In this document: positions 1 to 8,899 of the stretch, piece after piece
Position numbering within the stretch: the first letter of the stretch is position 1
How the letters are laid out: every line of letters starts with the position of its first letter
Source of the DNA: Sphingomonas sp. PP-CE-1G-424
Lineage (GTDB): Bacteria > Pseudomonadota > Alphaproteobacteria > Sphingomonadales > Sphingomonadaceae
Length of the DNA: 64,000 nt
NCBI RefSeq assembly: GCF_004341085.1
Contig: NZ_SLXW01000004.1
Span: forward strand, 496,001 to 560,000
Direction: 5' to 3'
Notes under the pieces: generated by a model
Told to the model about the DNA's origin: nothing
Databases searched by the model: none
The model's input: only the letters and a program-made list of their open reading frames with translations
Program-made: the position numbers and the translations under genes

Positions 1-69
1 ACCTCAACCCGCAAGCGGCGACGCGAGGACCGGATCGAACATCGAACCGCAGCGATGCCGGTTGGTGCG

Positions 70-2031
70 TCAGACCGCCCCGCGCGCGACCTTCCAATAG
101 GTCGCGTACCGCTCGTGTGCGATCCGGTGATAGGGGATCAGGCGGATCGGCTGCCCCTCGGCCGATACCGTCGTGAACTCGAGCGGGCTCGAGCCGGGCT
201 TTACCGTCGCAGCGAGCGTGTCGGGATCGCCGGCCAGGTCGGGCGCGGTGAACGGCGTGGCGTTATACTCGCCGTATTTGCGCTCGCTGACGATGATGTC
301 CGATCCCGGCGCCAGTCCTTCGCGCCCGAGTGCGCCCGCGAGTACCAGCGGTCCGTAGGTGAAGGCGACGATGTCGGGTGCGGCGGGCGCACGTTGGACC
401 GCGATTTCCATCGCCAGCCGCAGTTCGACCCGGTCGCCGTCCTGCCAGGTCCGCGCGACATCGACATAGCTACCGGGCGCGGTCGATCGCGTGGTCTCGA
501 CGCCATTGACCAGCACGACCGCGGTGTCGCTCCAGTGCGGATGCCGCAGTTTCAGCGTCGCGCTGGTCGGGCGCTTCGAACTCCAGCGCAACGTCGTCGT
601 CGGCGTCTCGGGGAAATTCGTGGTCTGCGTGACGACCGCGTCCTTGTCGCGCCATCGCACCGACGACGGCAGGAAGAGGTTGACGTAGAGCGCGTCGGCA
701 TCGTGGAAATAGATCGAATCGCGGTATTTGACGTGGTTCTCCATGCCGGTGCCGGTGCAGCACCAGAACGAGTGATCCGGCGTGTGGTACAGCTTCATGT
801 AGCCGGGGCGGGCGCCCTGGAAATAGGTCGCCATGCCGCTGTCGGGATCCTGCGACGCGAGGATCCCGTTATAGAGCGTGCGCTCGTAATAATCGGCATA
901 GTCTGCCTGCGGATCGTGGAGGAACAGCGCCCGCGTCAGCTTCAGCATGTTGTGCTGGCAGCAGGTCTCGGATCCCTTGGCGGAGAAGACGTGGTCGGCG
1001 AAATCGGCCATCGGGAAGAAGTGTTCGTTGTCGCCGTGCCCGCCGGTGGCGAACGACCGGGTCCGCGCCACCGTCTGCCAGAAGAACGCCGCCGCGACAT
1101 GGTAGTCGGGGTTGCCGGTGATCTCCCACACCCGCTGGTAGCCGATGATCTTGGGCAGTTGCGTGTTCGCGTGCATCCCGTCGAGCATATCGCGGCGCTT
1201 GGCGAGCGGCGCCATGATCGCCTTCTGCGCGAACCGCTCCGCCGTCGCCTTGTAGTCGGCGTTGCCGGTCATCGCGAACAGGTCGGCGAACACTTCGCTC
1301 ATGCCGCCATGCTCGGTTTCGAGCATCGTCTCGAACTGCGCGTCGCTCAGCGGACGCGTCGCGATCACCGCCCAATCGGCGAATTTCAGCAATACCGCGC
1401 GTGATGCTGCGCTGTCCGCCAGCATCGCCCCGTCACGCAGCCCGGCATAGACCTTGTGCAGGGTATACCAGGGTACGCCGGTGATAGGCTCGCCCCGCAG
1501 ATGCGCCGCGACGAGTTTCGCGCCATCGGGAAACGCACAGATCAAGCCACTGTCCGCCGCCTTCTGACAGGCAGCCAATTCGCGCGCGATATAGTCGACT
1601 CGGCGCTTGTACACAGCATTGCCCGTCGACCGGTATGCGAGCGCGCACGCGGACAGGTAATGGCCGAGCGTGTGCCCGTGGCAGTTGATGTCCGCCCAGG
1701 TCGGATCGGATTCCCATCCGCCATAGACGGGCGCCTTGGGCTTGAGCCCTGCGTTCACGCGAAAATTGTGGAGCATCCGGTCCGGCTGCAATGTCAGCAG
1801 ATACGCCTCGGTCTTGCGCTGCGCCTGCAGGAAGGGACCGTCGCCCAGCGTAACGTCGCCGAGATCGAACGGCATCACCGTCGCCGCCGGTCCTGACGCC
1901 GAGATTGGTGCCGGCGCTGCGACTGCGGACCGGGTAGCGGCTAGCAGCGCTCCCCCCGTCAGCGCCGCCGTTCCTGTCCCCACGAGAAAATCTCGACGGG
2001 ACCTGCCCGCGCAACATCCATCCGCCAACAT
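70..2031 (-). CDS. GH127-type beta-L-arabinofuranosidase, Tat-exported
   Basis: A 653-residue protein of the DUF1680/GH127 group, which removes L-arabinofuranose from plant polysaccharides. The N-terminus carries a twin-arginine signal (RSRRDFLVG, residues 10-18) followed by an Ala/Leu-rich segment, so folded export to the periplasm is likely. The metal/thiol residues known from GH127 enzymes appear to be present: E355 and C357 in the ETCC motif, and the C424-C425 pair in WCCTGTG, so the zinc-cysteine catalytic centre looks intact. Length fits the family. The start ATG has a GGAGAGAG-like ribosome site just upstream. It is divergent from the TonB-dependent receptor that follows and probably works on oligosaccharides imported by it. 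The exact linkage cannot be read from sequence; GH146 is a close alternative. Confidence 0.87.
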   Translation of the reverse strand: MLADGCCAGRSRRDFLVGTGTAALTGGALLAATRSAVAAPAPISASGPAATVMPFDLGDVTLGDGPFLQAQRKTEAYLLTLQPDRMLHNFRVNAGLKPKAPVYGGWESDPTWADINCHGHTLGHYLSACALAYRSTGNAVYKRRVDYIARELAACQKAADSGLICAFPDGAKLVAAHLRGEPITGVPWYTLHKVYAGLRDGAMLADSAASRAVLLKFADWAVIATRPLSDAQFETMLETEHGGMSEVFADLFAMTGNADYKATAERFAQKAIMAPLAKRRDMLDGMHANTQLPKIIGYQRVWEITGNPDYHVAAAFFWQTVARTRSFATGGHGDNEHFFPMADFADHVFSAKGSETCCQHNMLKLTRALFLHDPQADYADYYERTLYNGILASQDPDSGMATYFQGARPGYMKLYHTPDHSFWCCTGTGMENHVKYRDSIYFHDADALYVNLFLPSSVRWRDKDAVVTQTTNFPETPTTTLRWSSKRPTSATLKLRHPHWSDTAVVLVNGVETTRSTAPGSYVDVARTWQDGDRVELRLAMEIAVQRAPAAPDIVAFTYGPLVLAGALGREGLAPGSDIIVSERKYGEYNATPFTAPDLAGDPDTLAATVKPGSSPLEFTTVSAEGQPIRLIPYHRIAHERYATYWKVARGAV

Positions 2032-2562
2032 CTCTCTCCAGATCGATTTTTTGTCAGAGTATTGGTATTCGACGGGATGTCAAAGCTGGCCGCGACGATT
2101 TACCGCACCGATGAATGACATTCCGCAATCCGCGCTACCTGAAGGTTAGCGGGGGCTTAGGCCGCGGGAGCGGTACCTTTGCATTTTTCATGCTCGCCAG
2201 CGCCATCGGCGAAGAAGGGCGGTGACGGGAAGCAGCGTGACTGACGCTGGGGTCACTCCGCGAATTGGTCATACAGAAGCGCAATATTTTTTCGATTATC
2301 TCCCCGCCCGGCCGCCTGCGCGTCCGGATTGGCCATGCCGGTGGGCCTTGACTCGGTCACGAGTCGACCTAAAGGTACCGCTATCAATAGCCTGCTCAAG
2401 ACAGGCATGATCGGGGGTTGGATGGGTTGCGCGCTTCATTTTCTGCAATCAGCACGCCGGAGCAATCGACGCTCCGCGCCGACTGACGCGCGTCCAGACT
2501 TCCACCGACCATAAACACGTTTTCGCCGCAACGTCGGCGAGGCTTCAGAGAGGATTCTGATC
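2032..2562. promoter_or_regulatory. Divergent intergenic region, GH127 / TonB receptor
   Basis: This 531-base gap separates the divergent arabinofuranosidase and receptor genes and must hold both promoters. No convincing gene was seen in it. It contains the inverted pair of GGTACC-centred 12-mers listed separately. A ribosome site (GAGAGGA) lies just before the receptor ATG. Confidence 0.5.
2169..2382. promoter_or_regulatory. Inverted 12-mer pair, possible operator
   Basis: AGCGGTACCTTT at 2169-2180 recurs as its exact reverse complement AAAGGTACCGCT at 2371-2382, about 190 bases apart. Both are centred on the palindrome GGTACC. Their position between two divergent carbohydrate genes is what is expected for a shared regulator with looping, but no regulator can be assigned. 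Confidence 0.35.
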
Positions 2563-5500
2563 ATGACCCCTTTTAAAATGGTATCGCGTCTGACGCGCGC
2601 GGCGTTGCTCGGCGCGACGACGATGGCCGCAGTGTCCGCGACCATGGCCGCAGCGCAGACCATACCGCCGACGCAAGACCCGTCGCCGCCCGCGGCTCTA
2701 GGCGCAGCCCCGGCCGCAGCAGAGCCTGTTGCCCCGGCATCGGCGCCCGCGCCGGCAGCGACCCTGCCGGATTCCGATCAGACTCCGGGCGCGATCGATG
2801 CAGCGAACAGCGCCGATATCGTCGTCACCGGCTATCGCTCCAGTCTCGCCAAGTCGACCAACGCCAAGCGTGCGGCGACGGGGTTTACCGATTCGATCTT
2901 CGCGGAGGATATCGGCAAGTTTCCCGATACGAACATCGCCGAATCGTTCAACCGCATTCCCGGCATCACGATCACGCGCGACGTGACGGGTGAGGGCACC
3001 AATGTCGCGATCCGCGGGCTGGGGTCGAACTTCACGAACGTGACTCTGAACGGCGCGACGATCGCGGTGGCGTCGTCGGGCGCGACCGATGCGCAGGGCA
3101 CCGATCGCTCGGTCGATCTGAGCTTCTTCCCGACCGACCTGTTCACCAAGCTGACGGTCAACAAGAGCTATACCGCAGACCTTCTCGAAGGCGGCGCGGC
3201 CGGCAATATCGACCTTCGCTCGGCACGGCCGTTCGATCGCGCGACCTCGTTCCTCGCCTATAACGTCCAGGGTACCAAGCAGTCGCCCGAGGACCGGATC
3301 GGTGCGCGCGGCTCGCTGATCGGCAGCTGGCGCAACGACAAGTTCGGTATCCTAGCCGGCGTGTCGGCGCAGCGCCTGTTCACCGACACGCGCGGGTTCG
3401 AGACGATTGGCTATACCAATCCCGCCCTTACCGCCGCGCAGTGTGGCGCGGCATCGGGCTGCAACACGACCGGTGGCGGCAACTGGACGATTCCTGCGGT
3501 GGTGCCGACGGGCGCGGGCGCAGGCCTGGTGGCGGGGACGCCGATCAACAGCGCGTTCCTGCTCGCGAACAACCCGGGCGCATCGATCCAGCAGATCGAC
3601 AACGCGCTGCTGCCGCGTCTCGGCCGCTCGACCAGCATCCGTGGTCCGCGCGACCGCATCAACGCGATCGTCAGCGCCGAGTGGCAGCCGACCGACACGC
3701 TGCACCTTTATGTCGACGGGCTGTACGGCTACAAGAAGAATGACCTGATCCGTGAGAACGTGGCGTGGATCGTGCGCAACGGCGCGGTGATCCCGACCAA
3801 CCTGACGTTCGACAAGGCGGATTGCACGATCGGTTGCGTCGTCACCGGCGGCACGTTCGCCAACGCGCAGTTCTTCAACGAATTCCGCCCGTACACCGAG
3901 ACGACCAAGCTGTTCAGCGTCAATCCCGGCGGCGAATGGGAGATTTCGGACACGCTGAAGCTCAACCTCCAGGGCAATTACGCACGCTCGACGTTCCACC
4001 GGGAAAGCCCGTCGGTGGGCCTGACCACGCCGCTGGGCGTCGGCAACACCGTCACCTACACGAATACCGGCGGTGTCCCGTCGATCCAGAGCGCGCTCGA
4101 TCTCAACGACCCTGCCAATTTCGGCTGGAACGCGGGCAGCCGCGTGAACATCCAGGACGAGCGCCGTCTCAACACGAACAAGGGCGCGCGCGGCGACCTG
4201 ACCTGGGGCGGCAAGGCGCTCAACCTGAAGGTCGGTGGCGCGTTCGACGACGTATCGCGTCGTATCCAGGGCTTCGACAACAGCCAAGCGTATCAGAACG
4301 CCGTCTGCGGCAACAATCCCAGCATCTTCGTCCCCTCGCCCAATTCGCAGCCGCCCTGCGAAGGGTTGAACGCGCCCGGCGTGATCCCGGCGGGTTATCC
4401 TTCGTATCCGGGTTACGGCACCGGATCGACGGCGGGCATGGCGGGCCCGGTGACCTATGGTGGTTCGCTGATCCCCAATTCGGCAGCGCCGACCTATCTG
4501 AAGCCGGGCCCGGCCGGGTTCGTGACCGTCGATTGGCCCAAGTTCGCGGCCGCCAGCAACTATGACCAGTTTCACGACAACGCGCCGGAGACCGGTGCTG
4601 CCAACACCGGGGCAAGCGGCGGCACGATCCGCGAAGTCGTGAAGTCGGCGTTCGCAACCGTGAACGGCGAGCAGGAACTGGGCGGCAACATGTTGCGGTT
4701 CAACGTCGGTTTGCGCTACGTCAACACGATCCAGACGATCTCCGGGCGGGTATCGTTGCCCGATCCGCGCAACACGACGGCGACCGGTGCCGCACTGCCG
4801 GACGGCAGCCGCTATCCGAACCTCGTCAGCAACGTGTCGACGCGCAACGAATATGCGAAGTGGCTGCCTGCGGCTACCTTCGCCTACGACGTGAGCGAGC
4901 ACGCCGTGGTCCGCGTCGCGGGCTCGCGGACGATGACCCGCCCCGATCCGTCCGCACAGTTGCCGGGCGTCAATTTCGGTGCGCCGTCGGCGGATCAGGC
5001 GACGATCGGCAACCCCGCGCTGAAGCCCTATCTGTCGACCAACCTCGACCTCGGCTTCGAATATTATACCGGCCGCGAGGGCGTCGTCAGCTTCAACGCG
5101 TTCCGCAAGTCGATCGAGGGCTTCACCAACACGTTCATCAGCACGGTGCCGTTCTCGAACCTGTCGCAGTACGGGATCACCTACGACACGTTGAACCCGA
5201 CGCAGCAGATCGCGCTCAACTCGCGTGGCGGACCTAACGCCGCGCAGGTACAGGTCACGTCACAGGTCAACGTCCCCAACAAGCTGACGATCAACGGGCT
5301 CGAATTCCAGTGGGTTCAGCCGCTCGACTTCATCACCAAGCACATCGGCGTGACCGGGTTCGGCTTCAACGCCAACGCCACGGTGGTCGACCAGCGCAGC
5401 GATGGTCCAGCGACGGCGTTCGGCGTGGCGCCGTTCACCTACAACATCACCGGCTATTACGAGAAGCATGGCGTGATGCTGCGGGTGTCGACGACCTCGC

Positions 5501-5763
5501 GTGAGGGCTCGCAGAACAGCGGTGCGGCGCAGAACGGCATTCCGGCAGCGGCGTTGTTCGGCACCGATTATACGACGTACGACTTCTCTTCGTCGTTCGA
5601 TCTGGACAAGATCTTCGGCCTGAAAAATGCACCGCAGCTGACGGTCAACGTCGCGAACTTCACCAATGCGACGCTGCGGTCGTATTTCCAGTTCGAGAAC
5701 GCGACCTTCACGCAGTACAAGCCGGGGCGGCAGTTCCTGGTCGGCCTGCGCGGGACCTTCTAG
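2563..5763 (+). CDS. TonB-dependent outer membrane receptor
   Basis: A 1066-residue receptor that takes up a ligand, here probably an oligosaccharide, through the outer membrane using TonB energy. It has a signal peptide (MTPFKMVSRLTRAALLGATT..., cleavage probably after AAAQ near residue 32), an Ala/Pro-rich linker, a TonB box-like stretch (DIVVTGYR, about residue 85), a plug (DIGKFPDTNIAESFNRIPG, then RGLGSNFTNVTLNG) and a long beta-barrel ending in the aromatic FLVGLRGTF. There is no N-terminal STN domain, so sigma/anti-sigma signalling is not expected. The plug wording is typical of the large receptors of Sphingomonas and Caulobacter linked to glycan use. A strong hairpin follows the stop. 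Substrate is inferred from the neighbours (arabinofuranosidase, hexuronate genes). Confidence 0.93.
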   Translation: MTPFKMVSRLTRAALLGATTMAAVSATMAAAQTIPPTQDPSPPAALGAAPAAAEPVAPASAPAPAATLPDSDQTPGAIDAANSADIVVTGYRSSLAKSTNAKRAATGFTDSIFAEDIGKFPDTNIAESFNRIPGITITRDVTGEGTNVAIRGLGSNFTNVTLNGATIAVASSGATDAQGTDRSVDLSFFPTDLFTKLTVNKSYTADLLEGGAAGNIDLRSARPFDRATSFLAYNVQGTKQSPEDRIGARGSLIGSWRNDKFGILAGVSAQRLFTDTRGFETIGYTNPALTAAQCGAASGCNTTGGGNWTIPAVVPTGAGAGLVAGTPINSAFLLANNPGASIQQIDNALLPRLGRSTSIRGPRDRINAIVSAEWQPTDTLHLYVDGLYGYKKNDLIRENVAWIVRNGAVIPTNLTFDKADCTIGCVVTGGTFANAQFFNEFRPYTETTKLFSVNPGGEWEISDTLKLNLQGNYARSTFHRESPSVGLTTPLGVGNTVTYTNTGGVPSIQSALDLNDPANFGWNAGSRVNIQDERRLNTNKGARGDLTWGGKALNLKVGGAFDDVSRRIQGFDNSQAYQNAVCGNNPSIFVPSPNSQPPCEGLNAPGVIPAGYPSYPGYGTGSTAGMAGPVTYGGSLIPNSAAPTYLKPGPAGFVTVDWPKFAAASNYDQFHDNAPETGAANTGASGGTIREVVKSAFATVNGEQELGGNMLRFNVGLRYVNTIQTISGRVSLPDPRNTTATGAALPDGSRYPNLVSNVSTRNEYAKWLPAATFAYDVSEHAVVRVAGSRTMTRPDPSAQLPGVNFGAPSADQATIGNPALKPYLSTNLDLGFEYYTGREGVVSFNAFRKSIEGFTNTFISTVPFSNLSQYGITYDTLNPTQQIALNSRGGPNAAQVQVTSQVNVPNKLTINGLEFQWVQPLDFITKHIGVTGFGFNANATVVDQRSDGPATAFGVAPFTYNITGYYEKHGVMLRVSTTSREGSQNSGAAQNGIPAAALFGTDYTTYDFSSSFDLDKIFGLKNAPQLTVNVANFTNATLRSYFQFENATFTQYKPGRQFLVGLRGTF

Positions 5764-5770
5764 TCGGTGA

Positions 5771-5809
5771 GCGGGGCGGTCGTGATGCGGCCGCCCCGCC
5801 GCTCGTTTT
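5771..5809 (+). terminator. Rho-independent terminator after TonB receptor
   Basis: A 9-base perfect inverted repeat, GCGGGGCGG (5771-5779) and CCGCCCCGC (5791-5799), with an 11-base loop, is followed by CGCTCG and TTTT at 5806-5809. It starts 8 bases after the receptor stop. Confidence 0.75.
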
Positions 5810-5842
5810 CGGCGGGGTGGCGCGGTCGCGACCGTCATCAGG

Positions 5843-5974
5843 ATGCTTGCCCCGCTTCCATGCATCGCCGATGCTCCGGTGATCGTCGACGGCGACCGGC
5901 GCGGCGCGATCTACGGCGTGAGCGACCTATCGCGGACGATCGGTATGTTGCTGTGGCGTTGGCAGGCATGTTAG
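5843..5974 (+). pseudogene. Possible GH115 alpha-glucuronidase fragment
   Basis: A 43-codon reading frame contains VIVDGDRRGAIYGVSDLSR followed by IG and a W-rich end. This resembles the conserved GH115 stretch that I recall as IAGSDKRGTIYGIYDLSEQIG followed by a Trp-rich segment. GH115 enzymes release glucuronic acid from xylan and are about 800-1000 residues long, so this would be only a scrap. The idea fits the place: the next genes encode a hexuronate-type regulator, dehydratases and transporter. The alternative is chance similarity in non-coding sequence, because the match is short. Confidence 0.4.
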
Positions 5975-6429
5975 TCGTGAACCCTGTGAGTTGGCACAGG
6001 GTGCAGGGCGACTTCGGCGACGAGGTGTTTAAGCCGCCGTTGCGGTTCCGCGAACAGCCTGTGGCGGGCGGCATGAAACATCGCCCCCACAGCAAACGGT
6101 CCGATATCGCCAGATACATGCCGATTCCGAGAATGCATCGCTCGCAGCAGCAAGCGCACCGTGATGGGCAAATCGCAGCACGAATTGGTGGCTCGGTGGT
6201 GGGGACCGGAGGATGAAGGAGCGGATCTGTTGGCGCAGGCCGTATCGCGTCGTGCGTCGATGAGCGCTGGCGCATTTGCAACGCTTCCCGCAGCCACGTT
6301 TAGTGTCGCAGCACGAGCCCGGGACATTGATCCGCGGACCGGGCTTCCGACCAGCATCGATGCGGCGGCGCTCGCTTTCTTTGCGGGTCGCTGTAGACAT
6401 TCTGAGAAACAAGGGGATTGGTAAGTCCG
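5975..6429. other. Intergenic region before the GntR gene
   Basis: No convincing gene was seen. An 8-base perfect stem, ACCCTGTG (5981-5988) and CACAGGGT (5995-6002), has a 6-base loop and could be a terminator or processing hairpin. The rest must hold the promoter of the GntR gene. Confidence 0.4.
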
Positions 6430-7227
6430 ATGGCGAAATCTGTATCCCGCAATGGACCGGTAAGGGCTGGAGCATACGACGTCCCGGCCAATGACCGCCT
6501 CTATCAGCGTATCGCGCGGCGGCTGGTCGAAGAGTTGATTGCCGGGACCTATGCAATCGGCGACCGACTGCCTGCAGAACGGGAACTCGCCATCGAATAT
6601 GGCGCAAGCCGTCCGGCCGTGCGGGAAGCGCTCATCGCGTTGGAAGTGCAGGGCTTTATCGAAGTTCGCGTTGGCTCCGGAGCCTATGTCTGTCGGTTAC
6701 CGGGGCAGGGCGAGGAGCCCGGATTCGCGATCACCGCGTTCGAACTGACCGAAGCCCGGATCATGTTCGAGGGTGAGGCCGCCGCGCTTGCCGCGGCGCA
6801 GATCACCGATGCGGAACTGGATGTGCTCGACCGTCTGGTCGAGGCGATGACGACCGAAAACACGCACGTCGAGGTGACCGAGATCGCTGATCGCGACTTT
6901 CATATGGCGATCGCGAAGGCGACCCGGAATGCCGGTGTCGTCCGGACGATCGAGGATCTGTGGCATCTGCGATCGACATCGCCCGAATGCGCGCTTCTTC
7001 ACGCCAAGGCGCGCAACGCCAAGGTGCGCCCCGTCATCGCCGAACACACTGCGATCGTTGATGCTTTACGCGCGCACGATGCCGTCGGCGCGCGCGCGGC
7101 GATGCGCGGGCATCTGACATCGGTCATGGACCACCTGCTGTTCCAGACCGAGGAAATGGCGATGGAACAGGCGCGGCTGGCGCTCGCAGGCACCCGGCAA
7201 CGCTATGGCGGCAGCGCCAGATCGTGA
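6430..7227 (+). CDS. GntR/FadR-family transcriptional regulator
   Basis: A 265-residue regulator with an N-terminal GntR winged helix (about residues 20-90; typical DRLPAERELAIEYGASRPAVREAL) and a C-terminal all-helical FCD ligand domain with the usual metal-site pattern (FHMAIAKATRN in the middle, H near residue 195). This class (UxuR, ExuR, KdgR types) senses sugar acids. The next genes are mannonate dehydratases and a hexuronate transporter, so control of that operon is the likely job. The ATG at 6430 is preferred, with AAGGGGA about 12 bases upstream; a TTG at 6418 would abut that site. Confidence 0.88.
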   Translation: MAKSVSRNGPVRAGAYDVPANDRLYQRIARRLVEELIAGTYAIGDRLPAERELAIEYGASRPAVREALIALEVQGFIEVRVGSGAYVCRLPGQGEEPGFAITAFELTEARIMFEGEAAALAAAQITDAELDVLDRLVEAMTTENTHVEVTEIADRDFHMAIAKATRNAGVVRTIEDLWHLRSTSPECALLHAKARNAKVRPVIAEHTAIVDALRAHDAVGARAAMRGHLTSVMDHLLFQTEEMAMEQARLALAGTRQRYGGSARS

Positions 7228-7329
7228 AACGCGCGCAAGCCGGCGCTTGCAAGTTGTAAGACCAATTACATCGCTGCTATTACGGTGGGGCACGCCAGCG
7301 TAGCGTGGACAGGACGGGATGATCGGCGA

Positions 7330-8502
7330 ATGATGATGACCCAGACCATGCGCTGGTTTGGCCCGCGCGATCCGGTGCCGCTCCAGGCTATCCGGCAGGC
7401 CGGTGCGACCGGAATCGTCACGGCATTGCACGAGGTCGCCAATGGCGACGTGTGGACGACGGACGCGATTGCCGCACGCCGGATCCTGATCGAAGAGGCT
7501 GGCCTCGAGTGGAAGGTGGTCGAAAGCCTGCCCGTCGCTGAAGATCTGAAGAGGCGCACAGGCGACTGGGACCGGCTGATCGCGGCCTATATCGCTAGCT
7601 TGCGAAACCTCGCGGGGCAGGGCGTCGAGGTTGTGACCTACAATTTCATGCCGTTGCTCGACTGGACTCGGACCGATCTGAGCTGGGCGTTGCCCGATGG
7701 CGCCCGCGCGTTGCGGTTCGAGCTTCAGGCGCTTGCCACCTACGATATCCATATCCTGCGTCGCCCGAATGCCGACCGGGATTACGCGCCCGAGCTGGTT
7801 GCCAGCGCCGCCGAGCGGTTCGCGACGATGGACGCCGCCGCGCGCGATACGCTCGAGCGGACGATCATCGCCGGGCTGCCGGGCAGCGAAGAGAGCTTCA
7901 GTTCGGCGCAGCTGCTCGAGCAGATCGAGACCTATGCCGAGGTCGACGCAGTAGCGCTGCGGGCCAACCATATCGCGTTCCTGGAGGCGGTGTGTCCGGT
8001 TGCCGAAGCGGAAGGCATCCGGCTGGTGGTACATCCCGACGATCCGCCGTTTCCGATCTTCGGCTTGCCACGCGTGGTAAGCACCGAGGCGGACGCGCGC
8101 GCGCTGGTGACAGCGGTGCCCTCGGTTGCGAACGGGCTGTGCTTTTGCAGCGGCTCGTTCGGCGCGCGCGCGGACAACGACTTGCCGGGCATCGTCCGGC
8201 GGCTCGGCGACCGCATCGGTTTCGTCCACCTGCGGTCGGTGCAACGCGAGCCCGGCGGTGCCTTTCACGAGGCTGCGCATCTGCAGGGCGATGCGAACAT
8301 GCCGGCGATCATGACCGAGCTGGCGGCCTTGCAGGCACGGACGGGCCGCAGCCTGCCGATGCGTCCCGATCATGGTCACCAGATGGCCGACGATCTGAAC
8401 AAGCGGACCAATCCCGGCTATTCGTTGATCGGACGGCTTCGCGGGCTCGCGGAACTGCGCGGGTTGGAGCTGGGCCTGGCGTACGGCAAAGCGCCGGTCT
8501 GA
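7330..8502 (+). CDS. uxuA: Mannonate dehydratase, UxuA type
   Basis: A 390-residue enzyme of the xylose-isomerase-fold UxuA family that converts D-mannonate to 2-keto-3-deoxy-D-gluconate in glucuronate catabolism. Family landmarks are present: TMRWFGPRDPV at the N-terminus, LVVHPDDPP, LCFCSGSFGARADND, FVHLRS and MRPDHGHQM, which supply the His/Cys/Asp metal ligands. Length matches E. coli UxuA (about 394). The start is placed at the first of three tandem ATG codons (7330, 7333, 7336); a longer frame starting at 7285 has no family support. It lies downstream of the GntR gene and upstream of a second, unrelated mannonate dehydratase. Confidence 0.93.
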   Translation: MMMTQTMRWFGPRDPVPLQAIRQAGATGIVTALHEVANGDVWTTDAIAARRILIEEAGLEWKVVESLPVAEDLKRRTGDWDRLIAAYIASLRNLAGQGVEVVTYNFMPLLDWTRTDLSWALPDGARALRFELQALATYDIHILRRPNADRDYAPELVASAAERFATMDAAARDTLERTIIAGLPGSEESFSSAQLLEQIETYAEVDAVALRANHIAFLEAVCPVAEAEGIRLVVHPDDPPFPIFGLPRVVSTEADARALVTAVPSVANGLCFCSGSFGARADNDLPGIVRRLGDRIGFVHLRSVQREPGGAFHEAAHLQGDANMPAIMTELAALQARTGRSLPMRPDHGHQMADDLNKRTNPGYSLIGRLRGLAELRGLELGLAYGKAPV

Positions 8503-8899
8503 TGAGCGGCGGTGATGCCTCGACGATAGCGGGGCAGCATCACTGCGGTCCGAGGGCGTTGCGATCGATACGCCGCCTATCGGAGCGATCGCACTGGTCA
8601 GCCGTCAATCCAGCTTTTGGTTTGACATGATCGCGGGCGGTCCGTCATGGTATCGCTATCAGCGGCGGCTCGGAAGATTGTCGCGTTTACGATAGGAGAT
8701 CACGGTGTCCGGCATCAGATCGAAGCGATCGCGCCCGGCCTTGGCCCTGCAGCCACGCCACCGGGGGACTGCGACAACACCCTGATGCCTGCGACGATCG
8801 GGCAGGAGGTCGCGCCGGCGACGTCGCCCTCGGCCCCTATGCACAGCGCAACCGCATGATGCCCGAACACCCTCACCGAAAGTCCCTGGAGGACCATCG
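8503..8899 (+). promoter_or_regulatory. Intergenic region before manD
   Basis: No convincing gene was seen in these 397 bases. A TTGACA hexamer at about 8621 could be a -35 box, but no good -10 box was recognised. A strong ribosome site (GGAGG, about 8887-8891) serves manD. The gap suggests manD-exuT is transcribed separately from uxuA or has its own start. Confidence 0.4.

Noticed and set aside
55..1404. Long plus-strand open frame opposite the arabinofuranosidase
   Set aside because: Arg/Val-rich, low-complexity translation without motifs, opposite a gene with a full family match; a typical high-GC shadow.
3352..4902. Long minus-strand open frame (516 codons) inside the first TonB receptor
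   Set aside because: Composition is that of an antisense frame, no ribosome site or domain; the receptor on the other strand is certain.
6161..6424. Possible small gene before the GntR regulator
   Set aside because: Translation has no family likeness, and the frame overlaps the region expected to hold the GntR promoter.
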